NCBI GenBank assembly: GCA_006515795.1
Contig: VFMC01000134.1
Coordinates: 5,906-14,482, forward strand
Source of the DNA: Acidimicrobiaceae bacterium
GTDB lineage: Bacteria; Actinomycetota; Acidimicrobiia; Acidimicrobiales; Ilumatobacteraceae
DNA length: 8,577 bases
Direction: 5' to 3'
Both the position numbers and the translations under genes were made by a program. Positions within the stretch are counted from its first letter, which is position 1; the number at the start of each line of letters is the position of its first letter. Positions 1 to 5,957 of this stretch are shown here, piece after piece. Below the pieces are notes generated by a model. The model did no database searches. It was given only the letters and a program-made list of their open reading frames with translations, and had not been told where the DNA came from.

Positions 1-1386
1 TTACTCGGCCGCTTCGGCCAGGGCCTCGCTCAGCGCAGGGTGCACGAGCAGGCTCTCGACGATGTCGGTGACCTTGAGGTTCGCCGTGACGGCAAGTGCG
101 ATCACGCTGATCAGCTCGGCGGCGTGGCGGCCGACGATCGACCCACCCAGCACGACGCCGGTGGCCGGATCGGAGATGATCTTCACGAAGCCTCGCCAAT
201 CGTTGTTGATCAGCGCCTTGGGGGTGGAGCTGAACGGCACCTTGGTGACCCGGATCTTGCGGCCGACGGCGAACGCATCGGCCTCGGCGAGGCCGACATC
301 GGCGATCTCGGGCTCGGTGAAGATGGCGCTCGCGGCCTTGTCGTAGTCGAGGTGGCGATGGGCCACCTTGTGCAACCCCATGACGTGTTCGGCCACCTTG
401 CGACCCTGCATGCTGGCGACGCTCGACAGAGGGAGCTTGCCGCTCATGTCGCCGGCCGCGTAGATGTGCACGACGTTGCTCTGACAGTGACGGTTGATGG
501 TGACGTAGCCGCGATCGGTCTCGACGCCGGCCAACTCGAGGCCGAGGCCATCGGTGTTCGGCACCGAGCCGATGGCCAGCACCGCATGCGAACTGCGCAC
601 CACCCGACCGTCGTCGCAGCGCACGACGACCTCGTCGACGCCGGATTCGGCACCTTCCTCGCTGGTGACTCGCTCGATGGCAGTGGCCCGTGCGCCTTTC
701 AACAGCCTGACCCCGCGCCGCAAGAAGTCGTCCTCGAGCACGGCCGCGACCTCGGGATCCTTGCCGGGCAGCACCTGCTGACGGCTGACCACCAGGGTGA
801 CCTTGGCCCCGAACGAGCTGAACATGTGCACGAACTCGACACCGGTGACGCCCGAGCCGACGACGGTGATGCTCTCGGGGAACACCTTCGGTGGGTAGCA
901 GTCGCGGGTGATGAGGATGCGGTCGCCGTCGGGGCGGCACCATTCGGGGATCCGCGGCCGCGAACCGGTGGCGATCAGCACCGCATCGGCGTGGAGGATG
1001 CGTACTCCGTCGGGGGACGTGACTTCGACCTCGTTCGGTCCGAGGAACCGTGCCGAACCGTGCACCATCTCGACACCCTGGCTGCTGAGGAGCCGGGTCG
1101 TGCCGTGCTGGAGGCGGGTCTTGATGCTCTCGATGCGCTCGGTGAGCGCGTCGACGTCGACCTCGGGTTGCTGCTGTTCGAGCCCCATGCCTTCGAGCCG
1201 TCGCGTGAACGCGATCGCTCCGCCTGTGGCGATCATCGTCTTCGACGGGATGCAGTCCCAGAGGTGTGCTGCACCACCGATCACGTCACGCTCGACGAGC
1301 GTGACCTGCGCGCCGAGCCGGGCCGCGTACGTTGCCGCCGTGTTACCGGCCGGACCGCCACCGATGATCACGAATCGAGTCGCCAC
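1..1386 (-). CDS. lpdA: LpdA-like NAD(P)H-dependent flavoprotein (disulfide reductase family, one redox Cys missing)
   Basis: A 461-residue cytosolic flavoprotein of the pyridine nucleotide-disulfide oxidoreductase family. Seen in sequence: an N-terminal FAD-binding GGGPAG motif (residues 9-14) with Glu32 ending the second beta strand; the active-site segment GGAAHLWDCIPSK (37-49); a second GSGVTG dinucleotide motif (177-182) whose second strand ends VVSR with no acidic residue, which favours NADP(H); and a C-terminal dimerisation domain ending in HPALSE. The usual C-x4-C pair is reduced to Cys45, since the partner position is Ala40, so it cannot cycle a dithiol as lipoamide dehydrogenase does. 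Known: M. tuberculosis LpdA (Rv3303c) shares the GGAA...DC...PSKT arrangement, cannot reduce lipoamide and acts as an NAD(P)H quinone reductase. Unlike my recollection of Rv3303c, His449 and Glu454 of the catalytic pair are kept here. The start is GTG, with no clear Shine-Dalgarno. It lies 18 bases after the M15 peptidase gene, probably co-transcribed. The quinone reductase role is inferred; soluble transhydrogenase (SthA-like) activity is an alternative. Confidence 0.88.
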   Translation of the reverse strand: MATRFVIIGGGPAGNTAATYAARLGAQVTLVERDVIGGAAHLWDCIPSKTMIATGGAIAFTRRLEGMGLEQQQPEVDVDALTERIESIKTRLQHGTTRLLSSQGVEMVHGSARFLGPNEVEVTSPDGVRILHADAVLIATGSRPRIPEWCRPDGDRILITRDCYPPKVFPESITVVGSGVTGVEFVHMFSSFGAKVTLVVSRQQVLPGKDPEVAAVLEDDFLRRGVRLLKGARATAIERVTSEEGAESGVDEVVVRCDDGRVVRSSHAVLAIGSVPNTDGLGLELAGVETDRGYVTINRHCQSNVVHIYAAGDMSGKLPLSSVASMQGRKVAEHVMGLHKVAHRHLDYDKAASAIFTEPEIADVGLAEADAFAVGRKIRVTKVPFSSTPKALINNDWRGFVKIISDPATGVVLGGSIVGRHAAELISVIALAVTANLKVTDIVESLLVHPALSEALAEAAE

Positions 1387-1404
1387 GGGGGCCGAGGCTA
1401 CCGG

Positions 1405-2808
1405 TCACGCACCGGCGTGGGTGTCGTCCTCCAGCGCCCATCCGTCGGCTGCGAACATCACGTCCCCTTCGGTCTGGGCGATCACCGGTGCTGCGCCAAC
1501 CGAGCCACCCGACCCCGGCCCGATCTCGATCCCGCCGCCGGGAACGTTCGGGCAGTACTTCGACGGGTAGCTGATGGTGTTGCGCGGCTCGCCCACCCAT
1601 TCGAAGTGCATGCCGTCGGGCACCAGGAAGTTGCCGCCCCACGCGAAGTTGTGCTTGCGGAAGATGCGCACGACCCGGCAGTCCATCTGCGGTGTGCGCC
1701 CCTGGGCGTTGGTGACCGTGTTCATGTCGAGCGCCATGCCCCACGCGTGCCGGCTCACCGAACCGATCGAGCCCGAGATCCGCGCGTAACGGGGGTTCCA
1801 GCAGCCGCCGTAGGTGTTGGTGTTGCCGAGGTCGATGGCGAACGAGAGGCCGGCGGCGGCAACCTCGGTGAGTGCAGCCTGGATGTCGTCGATCACGGCC
1901 AGATGGCAGCTCGCCCGAACACCGATCGACAGGTAGTTCACGTGGAAGATGCTGGCGGCCACCCAATCGGCATCGAGCGACAGCGACCCGTTCGAGTTCA
2001 CCCTGTAGTCGAACTCACCGAGCAGCTGCTTCATCCGCGCGCCACCGAGCAGCCCGTCGGGGTTGCGCGGCGACCACGACCGCGAGATGCGCACCCGGTC
2101 GCCGTCGACCAGACCGCGAGCCGCGATCTCGGCATCGAGCTGCTCGCGGGAGAACTGCCCGTAGATCAGCACCCGCGTCACGATCGTGGCGCCGAGGACG
2201 TCGGCCTGCTCGAGCGACATCACCAGCTCGGCGCCGCCGACGAGATCGTCGGGGGCGACGTAGCCGAGGACGAACGAGCGGATGCCGCCATCGACCGCGA
2301 CGAGGTCGACGACGTCGCCTGCCTGCGCCCCGCGCAGCGAGGCGGTGGTGGAACCCATCACGATCTGACCGGAAGCGACGACGGAGGAGACCGACTGCGA
2401 CATCGCCCTCCCGAGCGCGTCGACCGGTAGCGCGGTGACGCTCATGGGGAACTGCCACTGCCCGCTCGGCCCGGTGGCCTGCTGCACCACGGAGTCGCCG
2501 CGTCGAACGGCGGCCAGCCCGATGTTGAACGAACGGCCGCGGGCACTCGGCACGTTCAATGCCAACGCGGTCTGCTCGGCGGTGTCGATCAGCGTGGCAG
2601 CCATCGGCCCCGACTGCGAGATCGACACGCTGTCGGAGGAGGTCGCGATCCGCGCTGCGGGGCGCGTCGGCGACGCCGATTGGTCGACGAACTCGATCGG
2701 CGCCGACGGCCTCGGCGCAGCACCCACGCCATCCACGACGGGAACGACCGACGCCGCGACTACAGCGGCGCACAGGGCTGCGATGGTGGCTCGACGCCGG
2801 TGGGACAC
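1405..2808 (-). CDS. Secreted M15-family zinc D,D-carboxypeptidase-like protein
   Basis: A 467-residue exported protein, probably a peptidoglycan D-Ala-D-Ala carboxypeptidase or endopeptidase (VanY/M15 fold). I chose the GTG at 2808 because it gives a classic signal peptide: SHRRR, then a hydrophobic stretch (about residues 7-25), with likely cleavage near GVGA-AP (about 30). An AGGAAG Shine-Dalgarno lies 9 bases upstream. The frame opens further to 2886, but that would bury the signal peptide behind 26 extra residues. The C-terminal third carries the M15 zinc signature: SRHAWGMALD with His354 and Asp361, and DGMHFEW with His401 plus the conserved Glu403. Four cysteines in this domain could form disulfides outside the cell. 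Residues about 32-290 form a long N-terminal region that I do not recognise; it contains small beta-rich-looking stretches and may be a wall-binding or regulatory domain. A roughly 50-residue Gly/Ser-rich tail follows the catalytic domain. The gene precedes the lpdA-like gene in the same unit. The family is secure; the exact bond cleaved is unknown. Confidence 0.85.
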   Translation of the reverse strand: MSHRRRATIAALCAAVVAASVVPVVDGVGAAPRPSAPIEFVDQSASPTRPAARIATSSDSVSISQSGPMAATLIDTAEQTALALNVPSARGRSFNIGLAAVRRGDSVVQQATGPSGQWQFPMSVTALPVDALGRAMSQSVSSVVASGQIVMGSTTASLRGAQAGDVVDLVAVDGGIRSFVLGYVAPDDLVGGAELVMSLEQADVLGATIVTRVLIYGQFSREQLDAEIAARGLVDGDRVRISRSWSPRNPDGLLGGARMKQLLGEFDYRVNSNGSLSLDADWVAASIFHVNYLSIGVRASCHLAVIDDIQAALTEVAAAGLSFAIDLGNTNTYGGCWNPRYARISGSIGSVSRHAWGMALDMNTVTNAQGRTPQMDCRVVRIFRKHNFAWGGNFLVPDGMHFEWVGEPRNTISYPSKYCPNVPGGGIEIGPGSGGSVGAAPVIAQTEGDVMFAADGWALEDDTHAGA

Positions 2809-2817
2809 GATGGGGAG

Positions 2818-2823
2818 CTTCCT
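2818..2823 (-). promoter_or_regulatory. Ribosome binding site of the M15 peptidase gene
   Basis: On the minus strand this reads AGGAAG within GAGAGGAAG, 9 bases before the GTG at 2808. It decides the start: the alternative GTG at 2886 has no comparable site and would give a protein without an N-terminal signal peptide. Confidence 0.65.
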
Positions 2824-2921
2824 CTCACCGGACGGGCCACGGCTGGCTCGGTCCGTAATTCGCCCGCAGAGTGACCCTACCACCACAGAATTCTCCTCCG
2901 GCGGCAGTCAGAGTCGAACCC

Positions 2922-3088
2922 GTGTCCGACCCCGACGGCAGCAAGAACCCTCACGCGGTCGCTGTGGGGCGTGCGGGAGGCTTGAGGGCGGCAAAGCGCG
3001 GGCGGCGGCCCTGACACAGGAACGACGGAGCGAAATCGCTCGGGCTGCCGCACAACACCGGTGGCTCATCCAGCAGGCATCAAGGTGA
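2922..3088 (+). pseudogene. Small GGKARA-type basic protein gene, broken by a one-base frameshift
   Basis: Two overlapping plus-strand frames together spell a coherent small protein. Frame one starts at GTG 2922 and reads MSDPDGSKNPHAVAVGRAGGL up to about 2984. The next in-phase piece (from about 2987) reads GGKARAAALTQERRSEIA, then RAAAQHRW, and ends at TGA 3086. Restoring one base near 2985 (for example TTG AAG GGC) would give about 55 residues. The pattern NPHAVA.GR.GG.KGGKARA..LT.E.R.EIA..AA..RW resembles a recurrent family of tiny basic actinobacterial proteins that I recall without a function name. As it stands, frame one runs to a stop at 3012 after 30 residues. I see no good Shine-Dalgarno. 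The 3' end overlaps the convergent fic gene by 23 bases. No classical slippery heptamer is visible, so a true deletion or sequencing error is more likely than programmed frameshifting. Function is unknown; a link with Fic is only positional. Confidence 0.6.
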
Positions 3089-4238
3089 GTTGCTCGGGCG
3101 GCTGTACGAACAAGTCGAGCTGTTCCGGCTTTGGTCGGGTTCGGCGTACGTTCGCCCACAGCTGATTCAGGATTGGTGTCGGAACGTAGATGCGCCCACG
3201 CGTTTGGCCTACCGGAGCCAGCAGCTTGGCCTCGACCAGCCGCCGGAGATCGCCGCTGGCGGTCTGTTCGCTGATCTCCTCACCTTCGGTGTCCTTGACG
3301 GCGCTCCGGTAGCTTGAGTTTCTGAGACGGTGGCCCTGTGCCGCCATCGCGATGGGACCGACGGTGCGCCATGGCAGGCTCCGATCGATGACGACCTGCT
3401 CGCACAACCCCCAAATCGCTTCCGTAGCGTGGATGCGCCACTGGAGGGTGCGAGCCTGCTGGTAGTGGGCGTTGAGGCAGAATCGCACCCATGGGCGAGC
3501 GTCGTTCGTTGGATGCCACGATCCTTGACCGACCCGACCGAGCACCTCGTAGTAGGCAGGAGTGTTGCGTCCAAGGTTCTCCTCAATCGAGCAGAACACT
3601 GGGTCGAGAATGCGATCGTGAGTAAGGACCAAGGTCTGAAGACACCTTCCCATCCGTCCATTTCCGTCGGCGAATGGATGGATCATCACCAGGTTGAGAT
3701 GCGCCATAGCGGCTCGGATGAGCACGGGCCCGTCCTCCACCGCCAGGGCGCTCGTCAGCTCTGACATGAGTGGCTCGACCGTTTCCACGTCCGGGCCTTC
3801 GTAGACGGTCTCACGGTCAGGCTCGCGCTGAACGTAGATGAAGCCGGCTCTCCACCGACCTGGCCGCTTGCTGAGATCGTACTTCAGCATCATGAAATGC
3901 AGGGCCTTGATGAGTGACGTATCAACCCGCACGTCCTCCGTCGCAAGATTGAGCACATAGGTCATCGCGTCGCGGTATCCCTGGAGAGCCATCGCCGTTT
4001 CTGTGGCTGCGTCGATCGGCTGCTCGTCACCGACAACTTCCAGCACGTCGTCAATGTTTGCGTCGTAGCCCTCGATCGAGTTCGAACCCTGAACCGCCTT
4101 CGCGAATGTCAGGCGCCGCAGGCCGCCTAGCCATCGCCGAGGTGACGCGGTGTACATGCGTAGGCTCGTGCGCAACTCGTCCAGGGCCCGGACGGCGTCC
4201 TCCTCCTGCGCCGTGAGTTTTGGAGCCTTGTAGATCAT
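3066..4238 (-). CDS. Fic family protein (class II, N-terminal inhibitory motif, C-terminal winged helix)
   Basis: A 390-residue cytosolic Fic-domain protein, expected to transfer AMP (or another nucleotide phosphate) from a nucleotide to a hydroxyl on target proteins. The catalytic motif HPFADGNGRMGR is intact, with His187, Arg195 and Arg198. The inhibitory-helix motif [S/T]xxxE[G/N] is present as SNSIEG, with Glu56 on the N-terminal side, which makes this a self-inhibited class II Fic and not one with a separate antitoxin. Before the motif, residues near 140-150 (GRWRAGFIYVQRE) fit the substrate-positioning flap. The C-terminal 80 residues (SEQTASGDLRRLVEAKLL, then a GRIYV hairpin) look like a winged helix, so DNA binding is plausible. 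The frame stays open upstream to 4940, but that runs antisense through lysS. The ATG at 4238 is chosen because a perfect -10 box ends 7 bases upstream. Base composition is lower in GC than the flanks: 32-33 of 60 in three hand-counted lines, against 38-42 of 60 in lysS and the SDR gene, with one fic line reaching 40. This suggests horizontal acquisition. Target unknown. Confidence 0.92.
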   Translation of the reverse strand: MIYKAPKLTAQEEDAVRALDELRTSLRMYTASPRRWLGGLRRLTFAKAVQGSNSIEGYDANIDDVLEVVGDEQPIDAATETAMALQGYRDAMTYVLNLATEDVRVDTSLIKALHFMMLKYDLSKRPGRWRAGFIYVQREPDRETVYEGPDVETVEPLMSELTSALAVEDGPVLIRAAMAHLNLVMIHPFADGNGRMGRCLQTLVLTHDRILDPVFCSIEENLGRNTPAYYEVLGRVGQGSWHPTNDARPWVRFCLNAHYQQARTLQWRIHATEAIWGLCEQVVIDRSLPWRTVGPIAMAAQGHRLRNSSYRSAVKDTEGEEISEQTASGDLRRLVEAKLLAPVGQTRGRIYVPTPILNQLWANVRRTRPKPEQLDLFVQPPEQLTLMPAG

Positions 4239-4245
4239 GTATGGG

Positions 4246-4275
4246 ATTATAGAATGATTCTGTTCCAACAGGCAA
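4246..4275 (-). promoter_or_regulatory. Leaderless fic promoter
   Basis: On the minus strand a perfect TATAAT (4251 down to 4246) is followed by 7 bases (CCCATAC) and then the fic ATG. A transcript would therefore begin at or next to the A of the start codon, with no leader and no Shine-Dalgarno. A moderate -35 candidate, TTGCCT (4275 down to 4270), lies 18 bases upstream of the -10. The -10 match and spacing are seen directly; leaderless transcription is inferred but common in actinobacteria. Confidence 0.7.
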
Positions 4276-4281
4276 TCATTC
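4252..4281. promoter_or_regulatory. 30-base palindrome over the fic promoter, likely operator
   Basis: Plus strand: GAATGATT (4252-4259), CTGTT (4260-4264), CC, AACAG (4267-4271), GC, AATCATTC (4274-4281). The outer 8-base arms are perfect inverted repeats, as are the inner 5-base arms; only a two-base GC bulge breaks the symmetry. It directly abuts the -10 box and covers the spacer and -35 region of the fic promoter, the position expected for a repressor site. A dimeric winged-helix or HTH regulator, perhaps Fic itself through its C-terminal domain, is the inferred ligand. Confidence 0.6.
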
Positions 4282-4296
4282 GTCAATCCTCTTGAC
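4282..4296. repeat. Short inverted repeat GTCAA-N5-TTGAC
   Basis: GTCAA (4282-4286), TCCTC, TTGAC (4292-4296) follows the fic palindrome immediately on the lysS side. It could be a second regulator half-site pair in the divergent fic/lysS intergenic region or a chance repeat; five-base arms are weak evidence on their own. Confidence 0.3.
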
Positions 4297-4383
4297 ACTT
4301 CTGCCGCCCGCACGCGACGCTGACCAAGACGTTCTGCAGGCCCACCACGCCAGCGATGGCCGCCAGGCGTAGCGAAGAACCGG

Positions 4384-4389
4384 TACCGT
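4384..4389 (+). promoter_or_regulatory. Possible -10 box for lysS
   Basis: TACCGT fits TANNNT and ends 9 bases before the lysS GTG at 4399, which has no Shine-Dalgarno. No convincing -35 was seen at 16-19 bases upstream. The call is weak and rests on the same arrangement at other genes in this window. Confidence 0.3.
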
Positions 4390-4398
4390 CTTGTCACT

Positions 4399-5919
4399 GT
4401 GACCGAGCCCGTACCTGCGTCGACGAGCGATTCCCCCGCGGAATCGACCGCGGCCGATGTCGAGCAGGCCGATGTCGAGCAGGCCGGCAGTGGGCTCGTC
4501 GCCGAGAAGGCCAAGCGGCTCGCCAAGCTCGACGAGATGCGCAGGGCCGGCACCGATCCGTATCCGTACCGGTTCGACCGCAGCCACACCCTCGACGAGG
4601 TCCGCGAGGCCCACGGCGCACTCGAGCCAGGCACCGAGACCGAGCATCGGGTGTCGCTCGCCGGGCGGGTGATGCTGATCCGCGATTCGGGCAAGCTCGT
4701 GTTCGCCACTATGCGCGACCGGGCCGGCGAGATCCAGCTGTTCGTCTCCAGGGCGGTCGTCGGCGACGTCGCCTTCGTCACCTTCACCGAGCTCGATCTC
4801 GGCGACTGGGTGGGTGTGCACGGCACGGTCATGACCACCCGCAAGGGCGAGCTCAGCGTGAAGGTCGATGGCTTCGAGCTGCTGTCGAAGGCTGTGCGGC
4901 CCTTGCCCGACAAGTGGCACGGTCTCACCGACATCGACACGCGCTTCCGTCAGCGCTACGCCGACCTGATCGTGAACGACGAGGCCCGCCGCGCCTTCCA
5001 GGTACGGCACGCGGTCATCTCCAGCTTTCGCAACACCCTCGACGGTCGCGGCTTCATCGAGGTGGAAACGCCGGTGCTGCACGTGGAGGCCGGTGGGGCC
5101 CACGCGCGCCCGTTCATCACCCATCACAACGCCCTCGACATGCAGCTCTACCTCCGCATCGCGCTCGAGTTGCACCTCAAGCGGCTCATCGTCGGTGGGA
5201 TGGAGCGGGTTTTCGAGATCGGCCGGATCTTCCGCAACGAGGGCATCAGCACCCGCCACAACCCCGAGTTCACGATGATGGAGCTCTACCAGGCGTTCGG
5301 CGACTACACCGAGATGATCGAGATCACCGAGGCGCTCATCACCACAGCCGACGCCACCGGAACATCGATGGTCACGATCCATGGCGGCACGGCGGCAAAC
5401 CCGGTATCCGCCACGGTCGACCTCGCCCAACCGTGGCGCAGGGCGCGGATGATCGATCTCGTGCACGAGGCGATCGGGGTCGAGGTCCATCCGTCGCAGC
5501 CGGTCGACCAGCTCCGCGAGCTCGCCGCCGCGCACGGCGTGTCGTGCGCGCCACGGTGGGGCCAGGGCAAGATCATCGAGGAGCTGTTCGAGGCCACGGC
5601 CGAGCACGCGCTCGTCCGGCCCACGTTCGTCACCGGTCATCCGGTCGAGATCTCGCCGCTCGCCAGGGCGGATCGCCATGATCCGTTCCTCACCGAGCGC
5701 TTCGAGCTGTTCATCGGCAGTCGCGAGATCGCCAACGGGTACAGCGAGCTGAACGACCCGGTCGAACAGAGGGTGCGCTTCGAGGCCGAGCAGATCGCGA
5801 AGGAGCTCGGCGACGACGAGGCCGCGACCGCGATCGACCACGACTACCTCCGGGCGCTCGAGTACTCGATCAAGGAAGTGATCCTGTTCCCCACGCTGCG
5901 ACCCGAAGTCCTCGGTTGA
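4399..5919 (+). CDS. lysS: Lysine--tRNA ligase, class II, lacking motif 3 (internal in-frame deletion)
   Basis: A 506-residue lysyl-tRNA synthetase, the cytosolic enzyme that charges tRNA-Lys with lysine using ATP. The GTG start is followed by a 36-residue low-complexity acidic extension, then the usual entry RLAKLDEMRRAGTDPYPYRF (40-59). The anticodon-binding OB fold spans about 82-175. The class II core follows: motif 1 (FRNTLDGRGFIEVETPVL), the GGAHARPF lysine-pocket segment, motif 2 (FRNEG at 278-282, continuing through RHNPEF), and the GYSELNDP segment near 447. The chain then reads RALEY (485-489) and jumps directly to SIKEVILFP. In normal LysRS a stretch of about 23-25 residues, GMPPT..GLGIGIDRLVML, lies between these points. 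It is motif 3, with the arginine that contacts ATP. Its absence predicts loss of aminoacylation. The junction (5865/5866) keeps frame and both sides remain highly conserved, so the deletion looks recent or artefactual. dapD follows after 28 bases in the same direction. LysRS identity is certain; function as written is doubtful. Confidence 0.9.
   Translation: MTEPVPASTSDSPAESTAADVEQADVEQAGSGLVAEKAKRLAKLDEMRRAGTDPYPYRFDRSHTLDEVREAHGALEPGTETEHRVSLAGRVMLIRDSGKLVFATMRDRAGEIQLFVSRAVVGDVAFVTFTELDLGDWVGVHGTVMTTRKGELSVKVDGFELLSKAVRPLPDKWHGLTDIDTRFRQRYADLIVNDEARRAFQVRHAVISSFRNTLDGRGFIEVETPVLHVEAGGAHARPFITHHNALDMQLYLRIALELHLKRLIVGGMERVFEIGRIFRNEGISTRHNPEFTMMELYQAFGDYTEMIEITEALITTADATGTSMVTIHGGTAANPVSATVDLAQPWRRARMIDLVHEAIGVEVHPSQPVDQLRELAAAHGVSCAPRWGQGKIIEELFEATAEHALVRPTFVTGHPVEISPLARADRHDPFLTERFELFIGSREIANGYSELNDPVEQRVRFEAEQIAKELGDDEAATAIDHDYLRALEYSIKEVILFPTLRPEVLG
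4453..4482 (+). repeat. Tandem 15-base duplication in the lysS N-terminal extension
   Basis: GCCGATGTCGAGCAG occurs twice in perfect tandem, followed by GCCG, and encodes ADVEQ twice in the extension ahead of the conserved LysRS fold. It is in frame and harmless to the fold; probably replication slippage. Confidence 0.9.
5858..5869. repeat. 12-base perfect palindrome at the lysS deletion junction
   Basis: TCGAGTACTCGA is its own reverse complement and spans the point (5865/5866) where motif 3 is missing from lysS. It may be a by-product of joining the two edges, or a trace of the deletion mechanism; chance is possible in such GC-rich sequence. Confidence 0.5.
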
Positions 5920-5941
5920 ACGTGTCGCGGCGACAGGACGT

Positions 5942-5957
5942 CCGGCGATGACGCCGG
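5942..5957 (+). promoter_or_regulatory. Hairpin enclosing the dapD start codon
   Basis: CCGGCG (5942-5947), loop ATGA (5948-5951), CGCCGG (5952-5957) forms a perfect six-pair GC stem with the dapD ATG in the loop. A plausible Shine-Dalgarno, AGGA at 5935-5938, lies 9 bases before the ATG, just outside the stem. A smaller stem, TGTCG-CGG-CGACA (5923-5935), precedes it in the 28-base lysS-dapD gap. The structure could lower dapD translation. Pairing is seen; the effect is inferred. Confidence 0.4.

Noticed and set aside
40..2430. 796-codon open frame on the plus strand opposite the lpdA-like and M15 genes
   Set aside because: The opposite strand carries two genes with clear motifs. The product is Asp/His/Arg-rich without domains, which is the usual shadow of GC-biased codons read antisense.
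2905..2930. tRNA T-arm-like sequence GAGTCGAACC (GGTTCGACTC on the minus strand)
   Set aside because: The flanking five bases do not pair into a T-stem, and no acceptor, anticodon arm or CCA end is in register. It is not a tRNA, and I see no matching repeat that would make it an attachment site.
2982..2995. Programmed -1 frameshift site in the small GGKARA gene
   Set aside because: No X XXY YYZ slippery heptamer fits the reading phase and no obvious stimulatory pseudoknot was seen; a one-base loss is simpler. Ribosome data could overturn this.
3066..4238. Class I Fic toxin with a separate antitoxin partner
   Set aside because: The inhibitory SNSIEG motif is inside the Fic protein itself, and no small gene precedes it in the same operon. 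The nearby small gene is convergent and lacks the inhibitory motif.
4239..4940. Upstream in-frame extension of the Fic gene
   Set aside because: It would run antisense through the lysS 5' half and the divergent promoter region. The ATG at 4238 has a near-ideal promoter, and the N-terminus MIYKAPKL fits a Fic protein start.
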